From: Trichuris trichiura
Taxonomy: Eukaryota > Nematoda > Enoplea > Trichinellida > Trichuridae
Direction: 5' to 3'
Assembly (NCBI GenBank): GCA_037903355.1
Contig: JBAJFE010000011.1
Location: 1,001,001-1,065,000 of the forward strand
Length of the DNA stretch: 64,000 bases
Below, one piece after another: positions 12,301-24,002 of the stretch. The notes below the pieces were generated by a model, which was not told the DNA's origin, did no database searches, and was given only the letters and a program-made list of their open reading frames with translations. The translations under genes were made by a program, and so were the position numbers. Within the stretch, counting starts at the first letter, position 1; the number at the start of each line of letters is the position of its first letter.

Positions 12301-15300
12301 CAATAAAATACCAACCGTCGGAACCCGGCCTTCACGAGCTGCATATCAAACACAAAGGATTGCATATATCCGGTACGGCGGGCCAAATTATCCTTGTTCA
12401 CGCATTGTATTGTTGGCACGTCCCATTGCTTCAGGAAGTCCGTTCAACTTTTTCGTGGGGAAATTAGCCGGCGGCTGCGTTACCGCTTACGGAAATGGCC
12501 TCTCATTTGGCATTGCAGGAGAGCCAGCCGCTTTCACCGTATGCGTCAAGCAACCGCAAGGAGGTAAGCTGTTTATCATGCTGTCCATTCCTACGTTACC
12601 AGCTACGACTTCGTAAGGTTTTTCCGCGCAGAATGTTATTCTATTGTTAAGGTTAAAGTGCATATTTTGCAGGCGGAAGTATTTTGGACCGCGGTAAGTA
12701 GACGGTGTGTGCAGCTGCTTCTTTCGCCTTCCACTTTTTTTCTCTCATTTTCTATCGCTTGATTACCGCTTTTGGGAATCGGCCGTTCTCCTGTCCGCAA
12801 GTAGCAAGTGTTCATTCCTTTGCATGCTGCTTTTGAATAGCTTGTCTTGAGCAATGTCTTCCTGCCTTTGTGGTCAATGGCATCAATTTTACGCTAGTTT
12901 CGCTAGTGAGCGTATAGTAAACGAGTTGTTTGCGTAGAAATAAGACGGCTGTTCAAAATGAAACAGTGTAGGTGCGTTGACGCCTTTTCGAAGCAAAGCT
13001 ATGCTTAGAATTGATGTTTTGTGTTTTGACGTCAGGCTCCGGTTGGCAACAGTGCTTAATAGCGTGTGTTGATCCAACAAAGTTGTTGGCAAGCGGGATG
13101 ACTTATGGAACTGTGAAGTTGAATTTTTTTACATTCCTTTGTGCTATGACCTCTTTTTATCATTTCGTTGCAGCATTGCTTAAACGATCAAGCGCTAAAC
13201 CGTTTGCGTCTACGTGCCCAATATGAGTGATGTGCTCAGCCATAAGAGCGCATAAACTGCGCGTGTTAGCGTAGGAAAGATTTACAAATTTCCTCAAGTG
13301 GTTTCGCTTCCTCGATCGTGTTTTGAACTGTCACTTTTCGTTAGTTTTTATTTTTCCGTGGAAACCACGGCCAACCCAGGCGCAGGAGGCATACATTCTT
13401 TATTGAGCGGACCAAGTAGTGACTATATACCTTTCAGTTGTCCGAATAATTTTAAAACGCTTTGCCGCAGCTATCAGTTTGCTCTTTCGACTTGTGATTA
13501 GCAGATAAACAAGGCAATGCATCGTGTTCTATTAAACAGGAAATCGAGCGTCGTTTAGCTCTGAGAGATCAGATTTCTAGCTTAAAAGTTTTCTTCTCTC
13601 CTGAGGCATCAACTTGTCAAATCTTAGCTGCATTGGCTACAAGTCAGCCGTGGTGGTATGCTAGTCAAGTTTCGTATATTGCATACTGCCGACGCAAGTG
13701 TAGGGGCAACTTTTGGCCTCACTAGGAATTTCAGAGGTATTCCCTCCTTTCTCCTTGCACGGAAGCTTGCTGATCCTTTCCTTCTTGCGCCTTTAGGACT
13801 GCTTGCTATTCTATCACTAATCAGTTTTGTTTAGGTGGATTATCTGTCAAAATCGAGGGGCCAGCAAAGGCTGACGTCAAGTGCTACGACAACAAGGATG
13901 GCACATGTACAATTACTTGGATTCCACCGGCCCCTGGCGAATATCTCATCCATATTCAGTATGCCGGAAACGCCATTGATGGCTCTCCATTCAGAGCAAC
14001 TGTTTCCGGTAGGGCAGTGATCTTTTCGTTGGCAGCTTCGTACGTATGCTTTTCCATTCTTTCAGGCGAAGGCAGAAAGAGAGCCCAAATTTCCGTGGGT
14101 TCTACCAGCGAGGTATCCCTCAGAATTCCTGACGAGGACACTAGCCAGCTGAGCGCTTCGATCAAAAGCCCGTCGGGCATAGAGGAACCATGTGCCACAA
14201 AAAAATTGGAGAATGGCAACTTGGGCGTTTCGTTTACTCCGCGGGAACCTGGCGAGCATTTGATCACGGTTAAGAAGCATGGGGTCATCTTGAAGGGATC
14301 TCCATTTTCCATCAAGGTCAACAAAGCGGACGTCGGCGATGCGTCCAAAGTGGTGGTCACCGGCGCCGGTATCAAGCAAGCGTTGACTCAGGAAGTCAAT
14401 ACGTTTGTGGTGGACACGCGATCCGCCGGTATGACGACGCCGTTGAGCGTTCAGCCACCATTTTTTGACTTTTCCTTTTTTAGGTTACGGCGGACTAAGC
14501 GTTTCTCTGGAAGGTCCATCGAGATGCGAAATACAGTGCCGCGACAACAAGGACAAAACCAGCACCGTATCCTACAAACCGTACGAACCCGGCGTATACG
14601 CCCTGAGCGTCAAGTTTGCTGACCATCACGTTCCGGGTACGTTGTAGCAACCAAAGTAATCCTTTTGCCGCGTTGCTGTCTGCGAAAAACTGTGCAAATA
14701 GTTAACCGTTACGAAGATATGTTTGAAGCCCATTGACTGACCGTTGAGCCTGTTAAGGAAGCCCGTTTACGATTCATTGCGAGGGCAAAGGCGTGGGTAG
14801 CATTACGGAAAAGACGGAAAAAGTGCTCAAGCAAGCGAGCGTTGTTCAACCTGGAGACGACTGCATTATGTCGCTGAAGATTCCAGGTAAGAGCGACGAT
14901 CAGCTTCACTTTCGTTGGCCAACAAGTGCTACCTTCGTAAAGGGACGGCTGCCATCGATCTCAACGCCCGCATTATGACTCCGGATGGCAACATAGAAGA
15001 CGTCGAACTATGGGAAGAGTCAAGCGAACTTTACATGCTCAGATTTGTGCCCAGACAAGAGGGCGTTCACACATTGTCAGTTCTGATGAGGGGATCCCAC
15101 ATTGCTGGCAGCCCTTTTCAGTATACAGTAGGATCTTTTGGGGAAGGAGGCTCTCACAAGGTGCATGCCGGTGGTGCAGGCCTTATTAGCGGCGAGGTGA
15201 ACTTGCCGTTATTTTTCAATATTTATTCGCGGGAAGCAGGCCCCGGACTTCTTCAAGTCTACGTTGAGGGTCCTTCGAAGGCTCTTGTTGAATATAAGGA

Positions 15301-16597
15301 AACCAAGTCAGGCGACGGATACGTGATGTACAAAGTTTCCAAGCCGGGTAGCTGGTGATGACTTTGACGAACGAATGTTTGAAAGTTAATAATTTGCAGG
15401 CGACTACAACATTGCTATCAAATTCAATGACGTTCACATACCAGACAGCCCTTTTAAAGTGTTTGTATCATCGTCAACCGGGGAGGCAAGGAAGTTGGAA
15501 GTTTGCTCTTTCCCGGAATCGTACGGTTTGCCTGTCAACAAGCCCGTAACGTTTACGGTTGTCACTCACGGCGCTCAGGGGCACCTTGATGCCAAAGTGA
15601 TTTCTCCGTCCGGAGCGACCGACGACTGTTTCATTACTGCAATTGAAGAGGGAGGTTGGTTGCAACCAAGTAAAGTCTTCCGTATGTCAACTTCGGCGTT
15701 TCAGAGTCGTACGCAATTCGATTTATCCCGAAGGAAGTTGGAAACCATTACGTGCACATAACGTTGGACGGTATTCACATGAAGGATTCGCCGTTCCGTT
15801 TTCGAGCGGGACCAAAAGGCGAAGTTGATCCCATTGGCATTACCGTCTGCGGGGAAGGTTTGAGAGGCGGAGAGACTGGGCAAAAATGCGAATTCATTGT
15901 GAATACGTGTCACGTTGGTCCCGGCAACTTGCAAGTTCAGTTGGACGGTCCCAGCAAAGCAACCTTGAATGCATACGACGTGGACGTTGGCTATAAGGTT
16001 CGATATACTCCTTTGGCTCCGGGCGATTACTTCATGACGATTAAATACAATGGTATTCATATACCAGGCTCTCCATTCAAGATTGCTGTCACTGGTTCGT
16101 CACTCCTTGTCCATTTGTTTCTCGAAAATAAAAGCATCATTCATGTTTGCAGGTAGACACCTTGGCGGAAGTGGTATAAACGAGTATTCTCGTGTCAGTA
16201 TAGACACCGTGGCAAAATCGGCAATGGGCTTCATGAACGAAGCGCCGAAGTATTCAGGCGATGCGGCCAAGGTTACCTGTCAAGGTGGAGGCTTGAAGAA
16301 AGCATTTGCCAATCGGCACAATACCTTCAGCGTTGATTGTTCCAAAGCTGGTAAGAAAGAGTTCACGATAGTGACCATATTGGTCTTTGCTGCATCTAAC
16401 GCACGTTGATAGGTCTTGACTTGCTGACAGTAGGCGTCATGACGCACAAAGGGCCTGGAGACGAAGTGCTCGTTAAGCATAATGGTCGCGGTAACTTCAT
16501 CGTCAATTATATGGTTCGAGAACGTGGCACATGTTTCATTCACATCCTTTACGGGAATAAGCACGTTCCCGGAAGCCCATTTATGATACAGATTTAA
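319..16597 (+). CDS. fln-1: Filamin, 3' part of the gene (rod repeats ~6–24, both hinges, stop codon)
   Basis: Filamins crosslink F-actin and anchor membrane proteins as dimers. Exons read here: 319–525, 657–803, 1208–1350, 1403–1523, 6751–7088, 7148–7261, 7783–7903, 7951–8178, 8224–8400, 8768–8931, 8990–9149, 9213–9863, 9925–10172, 12090–12372, 12435–12563, 13835–14008, 14066–14428, 14484–14636, 14758–14886, 14943–15347, 15400–15654, 15705–16094, 16153–16350, 16413–16597. All introns are GT–AG and the joined frame stays open for about 1,827 residues. It holds about 19 Ig-like filamin repeats, recognised by recurring GPGL, DTR-AG, GLS-x-EGPSKA, DNxDGT, PGxY and GSPF motifs. A Ser/Asn-rich linker opens the 12090 exon (hinge 1). 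A non-repeat stretch in the 16153 exon is hinge 2. The last repeat (LDLLTVGV, EVLVKH, VPGSPFMIQI, stop) matches the dimerisation repeat. The actin-binding CH domains lie upstream of the window. The symbol is the nematode name and assumes a nematode. Confidence 0.95.
1524..6750 (+). other. 5.2-kb filamin intron
   Basis: This intron joins CTC-G at 1523 to GC-TTC at 6751 and restores the normal filamin sequence SLGFSVEGP, so no filamin exon is missing between them. The interval is mostly AT-rich unique sequence. The only coding-like content I see is on the minus strand: an 85-residue membrane-type ORF at 2309–2566 and an 87-residue ORF at 2713–2976. I recognise no mobile element. Confidence 0.75.
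2309..2566 (-). CDS. Possible small single-pass membrane protein nested in a filamin intron
   Basis: The ORF is 85 codons, with an ATG at 2566 and a stop at 2309. After a short acidic N-terminus (about residues 1–10) comes a hydrophobic segment (about residues 12–34, FGGVLFVGG to FALVIC). A Cys/Arg/Lys-rich stretch (CRLCGQQRKQRQ) follows, then a polar tail. This is the layout of a small type I/III membrane protein with a basic cytoplasmic side. TTTCAG lies just before GAT codon 4, so the ORF could instead be a terminal exon entered by splicing. A second minus ORF (2713–2976) lies upstream, but its candidate donor does not join in frame. I do not recognise the family, and it may be a chance ORF. 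Confidence 0.3.
   Translation of the reverse strand: MFQDAFPDLNSFGGVLFVGGTITLTASCFALVICRLCGQQRKQRQTGKRKSIPLLPEVVNPMHQTRVKLTDRWDTETSIVRKQGR
10173..12089 (+). other. 1.9-kb filamin intron before hinge 1
   Basis: Donor AAG-GTTAGT at 10172/10173 and acceptor TTTCAG at 12089 join in phase 0. The interval is AT-rich, with only short ORFs in all frames. I see no exon, RNA gene or mobile element in it. Confidence 0.7.
12673..12693 (+). other. Candidate 21-nt filamin microexon
   Basis: A TTTTGCAG acceptor and a GTAAGT donor flank exactly 21 nt inside the intron that separates the 12435–12563 and 13835–14008 exons. Adjacent phases match, so inclusion would insert seven residues (core GSILDR) between PQG and GGLSVKIEGP without breaking the frame. 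The direct junction already gives a normal filamin repeat, so this would be an optional exon. It is inferred from splice signals only. Confidence 0.4.
12694..13834 (+). other. 1.1-kb filamin intron
   Basis: This is the remainder of the intron downstream of the candidate microexon, up to the acceptor TTGTTTAG at 13834. It is AT-rich unique sequence with no other coding signal that I can support. Confidence 0.6.
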
Positions 16598-16779
16598 AGC
16601 ATTTCTTCCTCGTAATGGAACGAGTAAGACGTTTCGTAGCTATGGCCAGTCGATGGAATTTGATTTTACTGCGAACGCGACCTAAGGCATTCTTTAAGAA
16701 GAAATTTACATTTCCACAACTATAGCGTTTCTGGAAGCTTCGTTTATTTTATTTACTGGCTTTTCAGACTTCAGTTTTA

Positions 16780-16785
16780 AATAAA
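16780..16785 (+). terminator. Polyadenylation signal of filamin
   Basis: An AATAAA hexamer lies 183 bp after the filamin stop codon, in AT-rich sequence. It is the first canonical signal downstream of the stop. Confidence 0.6.
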
Positions 16786-18331
16786 AGCATTGTTGGGATC
16801 CCGTGCTTCGACGAAGCGTAGGCTTGCGAAACCGATCTGCGAATTACTCGTCTTGAACTTCAAAGTATTTTCAAACAAAGCGGAATGCACGTTTTACTTG
16901 TAGCTATTGACGTTGCCCCGAACCTGCGGCAACCGGTGGTGAGTAGGAAGTTTAAGGAAAATGGAAGTAATTTGTCTGGCATTGATTGGAAGTTTATTTT
17001 CAGCTGTTTTTTGACTTAACAGTTTGCTTTATCAAGCGAATGTTCCCTTAGCGGACTGGTCAGAGCATCTCTGCTTATTGTTCGCTGTCGAATTGGCTTT
17101 TTGGCTGACAGGACGCGTTGGGTGCGTTTTCCAAGAAAAAAGTTTTAATGCCAAGAATGCATTTCAAAAGTGTGTTGTTCGTGTGAAAGCGGACTTCGGA
17201 AATCTACTTTGTCCAGTTAATTGAAAATGGCTTTTTTTGGCCAATTTGTCTCTCGGGAGCAAACGCGCTGGTCGGTTAACGGCTGGTTTTAAAACTATCT
17301 GAACATCGGTTCTAAGATTGCGTTCACTTTTATGTTCGTCTTATATAGTGAGTTGTTTGAAGTACGCAGCGTTGGAACGGTCTTCCGACAAAAACTGAGC
17401 TACTTGAAACGTATTGTAAATATTGTCTAACTTGAGGCGTAATAAACAGACTTCGTTTTTTCAGTGTCAGTATTGTTCCTTTGACGTATGCTGAGAGTTG
17501 AGAGAGATTTGATTTATATTAATAATATCGATTCAGACTTCTTTCGTTGCTCCTCTATGACATTTACGCGTTACGCAAACCCGTCTTGCTGTTCCGAGTA
17601 ATGTCAGCGGGGCGTAAACTGGCTTGGCAAAACATAGCGGGATATAAACATTCGGTCCCTACACATCGCTCCGTTGTGGCAACTGCCACGGCGTATTAAT
17701 ACGTTTTCACTTTGCCAACTTTGGAGCGTTTATCCTGTCTACCCTTGTATGGAATGCCAGCAGAAGCAATTAAGAAGACCCACCCGCATCAGTTGTCCGT
17801 AAGTTTTTCTAATAGCACCGCGTTTTCTATTAATACAAATTCTTTTGAACAGAAAATCGTTGCAAGCAACTTTGCCAAAAACATCTTCGTTAATTTGAGA
17901 GCATTTAAGCGGCACCACTACAAAGTAGTTGCCTCTGCTGCTTCAGTGGCTTCTGAGAAAGGAACGAAGTGAAAGATGATTTTCAGGCGGAACTGGTAGC
18001 TTGGAAAGCATTGATTGTTTCTTCGGATAACTGGCATTAGCTTCTGAACAAACTGGTCGATTGCTGTTGTCTCGTCATGGTCAATAGAGTGAATATGAGG
18101 CAGTGAGCAGCACTGACGGTTCAACTAAATATAGCTTCCTAAGCCATCTGCGGTTGAATCTTGCTTAGCAATTACTACAGTGAATCGATTGCAATCCGTC
18201 ATCTTCGTATGCACATTGCATGATCGACTTTATTCGAGTGTACACCCTTTGGTGCTGTGCAACTTGTTGCATCTTATCTGCGCCGTTATGCTGGGTCATT
18301 TGTCCACCAACTGAGCAGATACTGTCGTCCT
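16786..18331. other. Intergenic region between filamin and the cholinesterase-like gene
   Basis: This is AT-rich unique sequence. It should hold the promoter and 5' UTR of the downstream gene, whose first plausible ATG is at 18332. An 86-codon plus-strand ORF at 17712–17972 has no recognisable motif and no good splice context, so I do not call it a gene. Confidence 0.5.
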
Positions 18332-21300
18332 ATGTCATCCTACCTGTCTGCCAGTAATTTAGCTAATGAAAAGCGCCTTTTCAATGCCGGACACTTGAGA
18401 AGTTTGCTGTTTTTACTTCTGTCCACTTGCACCTACGTTAGCAAAGCATTTCAACGGGAGAACCATCCGGTCGAGCTGACAATCAGCAGTGGTAGCATTC
18501 GAGGGGAGCTGCTGACTTTGGATGCTCAGCATTTTACAGTCTTTAAAGGGATTCCCTACGCGGCACCCCCAGTGGGTGCCCAACGTTTTCAGGTAAGCTT
18601 AATTATCCATCATGCGCATATTCCTTTCAATTCATTCTTATTATTTTTTATTTGATAATGACGAATGACTTCGTCTCAGCATACGTTGTGAATTGTTTGA
18701 TCCATTTGTCTGTTAACTTGAAAAGGCTTGAACGAGGGCGTGCAATTTAAATGCTTTTGCAGCCACCAATGCAACCTGCCAGCTGGAGAGGAGTGATGAA
18801 TGCAACCCACTACGGCCCATGTTGCGCGCAGGAATTTGAAAGATACAAACACAAACGACTCGTCGAGTTGGCGCAACTGCGCCGGTCTGAGGACTGCCTT
18901 TACATAAACGTTTTTTCTCCGCCTCAGGTGATTTTCAAAACGTCTTTCTTTACTCCTAAGGTTCGATGTGCGAAACGCGGAAGTTGATTTTAAAAAGCAA
19001 CTATGCTTTTGTCAGAGAAATGGAGTGTATACATGATCTGCTCATGACCTTCCTTTTGCAGTATAACAACGAAAGCTACCCAATTATAGTATGGATTCAT
19101 GGAGGAGACTTCCAGACCGGCTCAGCTGCCGACTACAAGCAGGATGCAATTCTACGAAATTTCGTCAGTCGACAGATCGTTTTCGTGTCTTTTAACTATC
19201 GTTTAGGGCCGCTGGGTAAGTAGGAGAAATTAGTTGCAGTAAAGAACGGGAATTCAACATTTGCTACGTGGCATTATTTTTCTTATAGGTTTTGCTTCTA
19301 CGGGAGACGATGTTCTTCCTGGCAATAATGGTTTATGGGACCAAATTGAGGCGCTTCGATGGATACACAGAAATATTAAAATTTTTGGAGGTGATCCCCA
19401 GCGTGTTACTGTAATGGGGCATGGTTCCGGCGCTGCTTCAGCTTCTTTGCTGGCAATGTCACCTCACACGGAAGGTTCGCATCTGTGTAAGTTAAATATC
19501 AACCATTTTGACCAGTTCAGGTCTTTTGCACCGCGTCATACTACTTAGCGGTTCTGCCTTCAATCCAGGAATGCTTCGAACAACTGCTATTAACACTACG
19601 TGGCTTCTTCAAGATCATTTGGGCTGTCGGGCATTCAACTCTAGTCAGTTGCTGGAATGTTTGAAAATTCGCAGCAGAAGAGATATATACAGTCCTACGT
19701 GTCCAGTAAGTAAGCGTTATCGAGAATGCACTGTAGTCTGGTTTCAATAACGTTTATCCCGATACGGTTTTTGGGTTGGCCGCATGACTGCTTCCGTTAC
19801 CAGCGGAAGAAGAAGCAAAAACATTCTTTCAAATCGACTTTCCTATTAAGCATAAAGCAGTACCTCTCCGCTGCTTCCTGTGCGTTAGCATAGCTTATTT
19901 TGGCTATAGTTTTTTACCAACTAACGAAATTAAACATAATGGAGACTTAGAAAAGAAAGAAAAAGCATAATGACCGCCCATTGTGCGGAGCTGACTTTTT
20001 TGACTCAAAGCAGTTTGTAGCGCAGTCATTCTTTTGTAGTATTCGTTCGTTCTTTATTCTTTAAAATCAATTATAACTTTCTGCCGCTATACAATTGAAC
20101 AGTCTTCTGGTACGATAACTGGGCCCCTCAAAGTTGGTAATTTTAGAAAGTGTTGAAGTCTTCCAACCGCGCTCATGTGACTATGCAGCTTCTTTCCAGC
20201 TTAAGCAAAGGCTTATGTTTGCTTTAGCGACTAACATACGACAACTATGAAGACTGGGTTCCTGTAGTAGACGGTTTCGGTGGCGTTATTCCCGACTATC
20301 CCGAAAATATGCTGAGCAGCGGCGTCGCTAGGAAGCTTCCAATCCTCGTTGGAACTGCCAGCCACGAAAGTGCTTTGCACTTTGGTATGCATCGAAATTT
20401 TGCTAAATACGGAGCCGAGGGAATACCAAGCAGTATATCTGAACGCTGTTACTTGATTTCAGTCATTCTTGGTAACGATGAAGGCAAAAATTTGACGTTA
20501 TTCGACGAACGGCGCGCTGAAGCCATCGTTAGCAATTTGACAATGGAGCATTACGAATTTCACAATCATCGACTTATCACGGAAGGTTGCTACTTTGAAT
20601 ACGTATACGGACCGAAGCGTCCCAATGAATCAGACGTTGTGCTGTCCGAATCGTTGATGGATGTACATCCGTGACCAATAGTTGATATGGCATTTTTTGC
20701 ATAATTCCAGCTTTCAGATGTTTTCTCAATTCCTGTATCATGCGCCAGCTGTTCGACTGGCTGAAAGTTACGAAATGCTCGGTGCTCCAGTTTATCTTTA
20801 TTCTTTTGATCACATAAGTGACAGTTTGTTCAGCGAGGAGGATCATTGGAAAGGTAGAAGAAACCGTATTCGCATAATTGTTGAAAGGCTTCTCTCTCCT
20901 ACCTCTTTCAGGCGTATTCCATGGAACAGATTTGGTGTTCCTGTTCGACTTGGACGTCGATTTCGCCACTCACTATTCCTATAGGAATTGGCAAATTGAT
21001 CGACGTGTCACTGAGATATTCTCAGAATTGTTGACAAACTTCGCTCGCGTTGGGTATGCGTGAAACAAGCGCGTGGTTTCTTGACAACCATCTGTCACGT
21101 GATTATGACTTGTAGGAACCCAACTCCAGCTGATAGCGACCTGACAAAGTGGAAACGGTTTAACAGAACATTGTTCAATTACTTGAGCATAACGGACCAT
21201 CCGCAAATGAAGACGGGATTCCACTGGCGCGGCCACGCTTTTTGGAACCGCTACGCAAGAAAGCTGGACGCTGTAGACGTAGGCAACTTGCGCTTCATCG

Positions 21301-21437
21301 ACGCGCTGTCTAAGCAACTGGAAAGTTATCAGTTGGCCACTTGGGTACTGCTGTCAACAACAATTTTTTTTGCGATTATTTTGATCGGACTAGCCTGCTA
21401 TTGCACCCGGAAAGATTCTGACGACTCCGACTCGTAG
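18332..21437 (+). CDS. Cholinesterase-like adhesion molecule (neuroligin/gliotactin-type), type I membrane protein
   Basis: Nine exons: 18332–18592, 18763–18927, 19062–19215, 19289–19474, 19521–19705, 20228–20662, 20718–20853, 20912–21053, 21116–21437. They join in frame to 661 residues. In order: a signal peptide (SLLFLLLSTC, about residues 28–45); the carboxylesterase fold (FKGIPYAAPPVGAQRF, SEDCLYINVFSP, VWIHGGDF, FNYRLGPLG, GNNGLWDQ, GLLHRVILLSGSA); a transmembrane helix near the C-terminus (WVLLSTTIFFAIIL); and a short tail ending DSDDSDS. The nucleophile elbow reads GHGSGAAS where active esterases have GESAGAAS, so the catalytic Ser is Gly. The His region (FHGTDL) is kept. In this family that pattern means non-enzymatic adhesion proteins at synapses or junctions. 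The start ATG was chosen as the first before the signal peptide; a 5' exon could exist. The exact subfamily is unclear. Confidence 0.88.
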
Positions 21438-21517
21438 ATAGTCCTTTCAAGCCCACCTTGCTGCTAGCCAGACTGCTGACAGACAGAGTGGGCTATCTGC
21501 ATAAAAATAATGGGACC

Positions 21518-21939
21518 ACTTCTGCGATTGTGCTTTTTTCCCGCACTTTTTGTTGTTTAACCTGCTTATCCAATTACTGTTGGTAGTCCTAAACGTGCAG
21601 GTACAAACCCGCAGCCGAGAAGTTCATTTCATTTTGACCGCGTCCCAAGTTGCATCGACAGTCTTGAATGGTTTGCTTTTCGATGCTTTGCTTGCATTTT
21701 TGCTTCCATGCTGCGAATTCTAGTGAAGCGTTTTGGTTTACTGTAACGACATCCAACAAGATCGGTGTTTGTTCGGTCAGAACTTTATTTTTTGGCATCT
21801 AAAGTTGGCAGTGAATTATTACTTTTGCGCACAAACTTTAACGCAGATCGCAGAGATTTCGTCCGAGCGGTAATAGAAGAAATAATAACTGCAATGCAGA
21901 GGATAGTAGCTTCTAGTTTAAAATAAGTAAATCAACGAC
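21518..21939 (-). repeat. Left arm of a 420-bp inverted repeat, with a broken copy of an unknown exon
   Basis: This arm is the near-exact reverse complement of 24896–25316. Read on the minus strand it carries the same exon-like ORF as the right arm: a hydrophobic segment (TILCIAVIISSIT), then KFVRKSNNSL and later TILLDVV-like and CNLGRGQNEMNF blocks. Here one extra A in an A-run gives a frameshift and stop after TLDAKK. A CAG-to-TAG change also ends the ORF five codons early. This is therefore the decayed copy. The arm starts 80 bp after the stop of the cholinesterase-like gene. Confidence 0.8.
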
Positions 21940-22576
21940 ATAAAAGCTAACAGGTGATCAATTCTTTCTCCGCATGATTTACTTAAGCGTATTTGAGCTG
22001 CGAATGCACTAAGGGGGAACCAGTTGCCAGTAATTTACCAATTCTTTTCGCACGTAACGAACTTAAAGAGGTTTGTATGAATTAGTCTCGAAATGCAAAT
22101 GCAACTTTGCCATTTCAATTTATCCAGACAGTCAAGAATGTGATACAATAGAAACTCACGGAAACGCCTCTTAACTTGAAACAAAAATCCATTGAGAACG
22201 GTGGAACTGCTCAAAGATTAAGGAATTTGTTGGGGCGAAAAATCGTAACATAAAGGTTCCAGTTGCACAGTTCGATTGGTGAAATATTTTTCCAGCGTAT
22301 CGCCGCATAAAAGCGGATAGGCGAAATGACATATTTTAGGAATTTCACTTTCGTTAAGGTGCGCATCTGTTTTGGTTAAACATTTTGCTTGTTTTAGCCT
22401 CCAGATAACATTAATTTTGTTCTATGACAGGACTACAATTTTGTTCTTAGCCTTTCACTACAACGTTGTGTGCTGTAATTTTGAAAGTACATGATCATCC
22501 AGTTACTGTAGGAGTGAAGTGTAATTCGTTTTATTTGCCGATAACTGACTAGTGGTATACTAAATTGGGCGCAGCT
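21940..22576. other. Upstream region of RPS15A
   Basis: AT-rich unique sequence between the inverted arm and the RPS15A start. It should contain the promoter. A GCAG immediately 2 nt before the start codon could be a splice or trans-splice acceptor. I see nothing else. Confidence 0.4.
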
Positions 22577-23490
22577 ATGGTACGCATGAACGTTTTGGCG
22601 GATGCTCTGCGCTGCATTAGCAACGCGGAGAAAAGAGGCAAACGACAAGTATTAATTCGGCCTCAGTCAAAAGTCATTGTTCAATTTCTTACCGTTATGA
22701 TGCGGCACGGTAAGGTAGCTTCGGACTATCACATCTTTCAATCTTCATTTTGATTTCCCAGCTTATCCCGCACATTTTTAGCGAATAACTCTTTCAGATG
22801 GTAGTTATTTAAACGTAACTTTAGTTGAGACCGTATTACTTTGTCGTCCCCCTAATGACGTTTGTCCTCTTGTTCGGTCGATTCAGAGCAAAAAGCGAGA
22901 AGTCTTTAATCGTCTAAGTGCCAAGGCGGGACACAAGGTCAATCCTGGCGTCATGTACGATTAAAAGTTACGTCGTTTTTACTTCGTACCGATTGAATAA
23001 CCGGACAAGGCCGTCATCTATATCATGAAACCAAGCTTCTGTTGCCGAAGAAGTTCAATACGCAAATTCCATAATAATGAATATGGCTCTTTGTAAAGTT
23101 CCTTGTAATAATTTTCTTGCTGCCATTGGACAGGTTACATTGGAGAGTTTGAGATTGTTGATGACCATCGTGCTGGAAAAATAGTAGTCAATCTCAACGG
23201 CCGTATTAACAAGGTATTGTTTCGTTTTGAAAAATTGCTTTCCCTCGAATTGTAATTTTTCAGTGCGGAGTGATAAGTCCTCGTTTTGATATTCAAATTA
23301 GAGACATGGAAAAATGGACGGAAAAACTGTTGCCTTCTCGACAGTTTGGGTAACGAATCTTCCCGTTTTTTTGTTTATTACAACTCTGCATTGCAGCTAT
23401 ATCGTGCTAACAACTTCTGCTGGGATCATGGACCACGACGAGGCAAGGCGCAAACATGTTGGTGGGAAGATCCTAGGTTATTTCTTTTGA
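22577..23490 (+). CDS. rps-22: 40S ribosomal protein S15a (uS8)
   Basis: This is a component of the small ribosomal subunit that binds 18S rRNA. Four exons (22577–22709, 23134–23213, 23264–23349, 23397–23490) join through GT–AG introns into 130 codons plus stop, exactly the usual length of eukaryotic S15a. The protein is near consensus throughout: [14 protein letters not shown], the [16 protein letters not shown] block, [26 protein letters not shown], and the C-terminal [16 protein letters not shown] and GGKILGYFF. No lesions are seen. The gene ends 178 bp from the stop of the convergent SDHAF4 gene. The symbol follows nematode naming; vertebrates call it RPS15A. Confidence 0.97.
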
Positions 23491-23668
23491 TATAAGAACC
23501 ATTGAAGATAGGTGCACATGTGGATTCCGTGAAATGAACAGCTATTGTGATCTCGTTGTGATTTCTTCACGCTTAGCATTTATTGTGCGCGAGCATTTCC
23601 TGTTTGCTTTAATCACTTTGAATAGCGGTTTACAATCAGTCAAAAAACTCAGCTAAGCAATACAATGG

Positions 23669-23986
23669 CTAGAAATCAGTGACTCGCCCTTTTCGTTCCC
23701 AATCGGAATAGCGGGTTGGTTCAGGTCCTGCAGGTCCTCCAATCTCTCCGGTAAGTGGGTTCACATTCTTGGGCCATTTCTGTAACGCCTGGCGCTTGTG
23801 TTGATCCGCATTTTCAACGTTTTCACTACCAGTTTCTTCGCGCGCTTTGCTGTTTTCGTCAACATTTGGTGCGCTGGTCCCATCGACCGGGGCGCTTTTA
23901 CCAAAGTCGCCAAATTGTTCTTTTCGGCAGATTATTTGTCCAGCACATCGAAAAGACCCAAATGTGATTCGTCCTGCTTTTTGCAT
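23669..23986 (-). CDS. SDHAF4: Succinate dehydrogenase assembly factor 4, mitochondrial
   Basis: SDHAF4 binds flavinylated SDHA in the mitochondrial matrix and promotes its assembly into complex II. The single-exon ORF encodes 105 residues, close to the usual length of about 108. The N-terminus ([16 protein letters not shown]) is basic and lacks acidic residues, like a mitochondrial presequence. A low-complexity acidic linker follows. The C-terminus carries the family signature [18 protein letters not shown], then [11 protein letters not shown] at the extreme end. The start ATG at 23986 is preceded by TTTACAG with an 8-nt leader, which suggests a trans-splice or cis-splice acceptor. Confidence 0.93.
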   Translation of the reverse strand: MQKAGRITFGSFRCAGQIICRKEQFGDFGKSAPVDGTSAPNVDENSKAREETGSENVENADQHKRQALQKWPKNVNPLTGEIGGPAGPEPTRYSDWERKGRVTDF

Positions 23987-23993
23987 AAGTTAT

Positions 23994-24002
23994 CCTGTAA
24001 AG
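23994..24002 (-). promoter_or_regulatory. Possible spliced-leader acceptor of SDHAF4
   Basis: On the minus strand CCTTTACAG lies eight bases before the SDHAF4 ATG. A 3' splice site this close to a start codon, with no 5' coding exon needed, is typical of trans-splicing in nematodes. An ordinary 5' UTR intron would look the same. Confidence 0.35.

Noticed and set aside
17712..17972. 86-codon plus ORF before the cholinesterase-like gene
   Set aside because: No motif, no splice support and AT-rich codon content like the flanking non-coding DNA.
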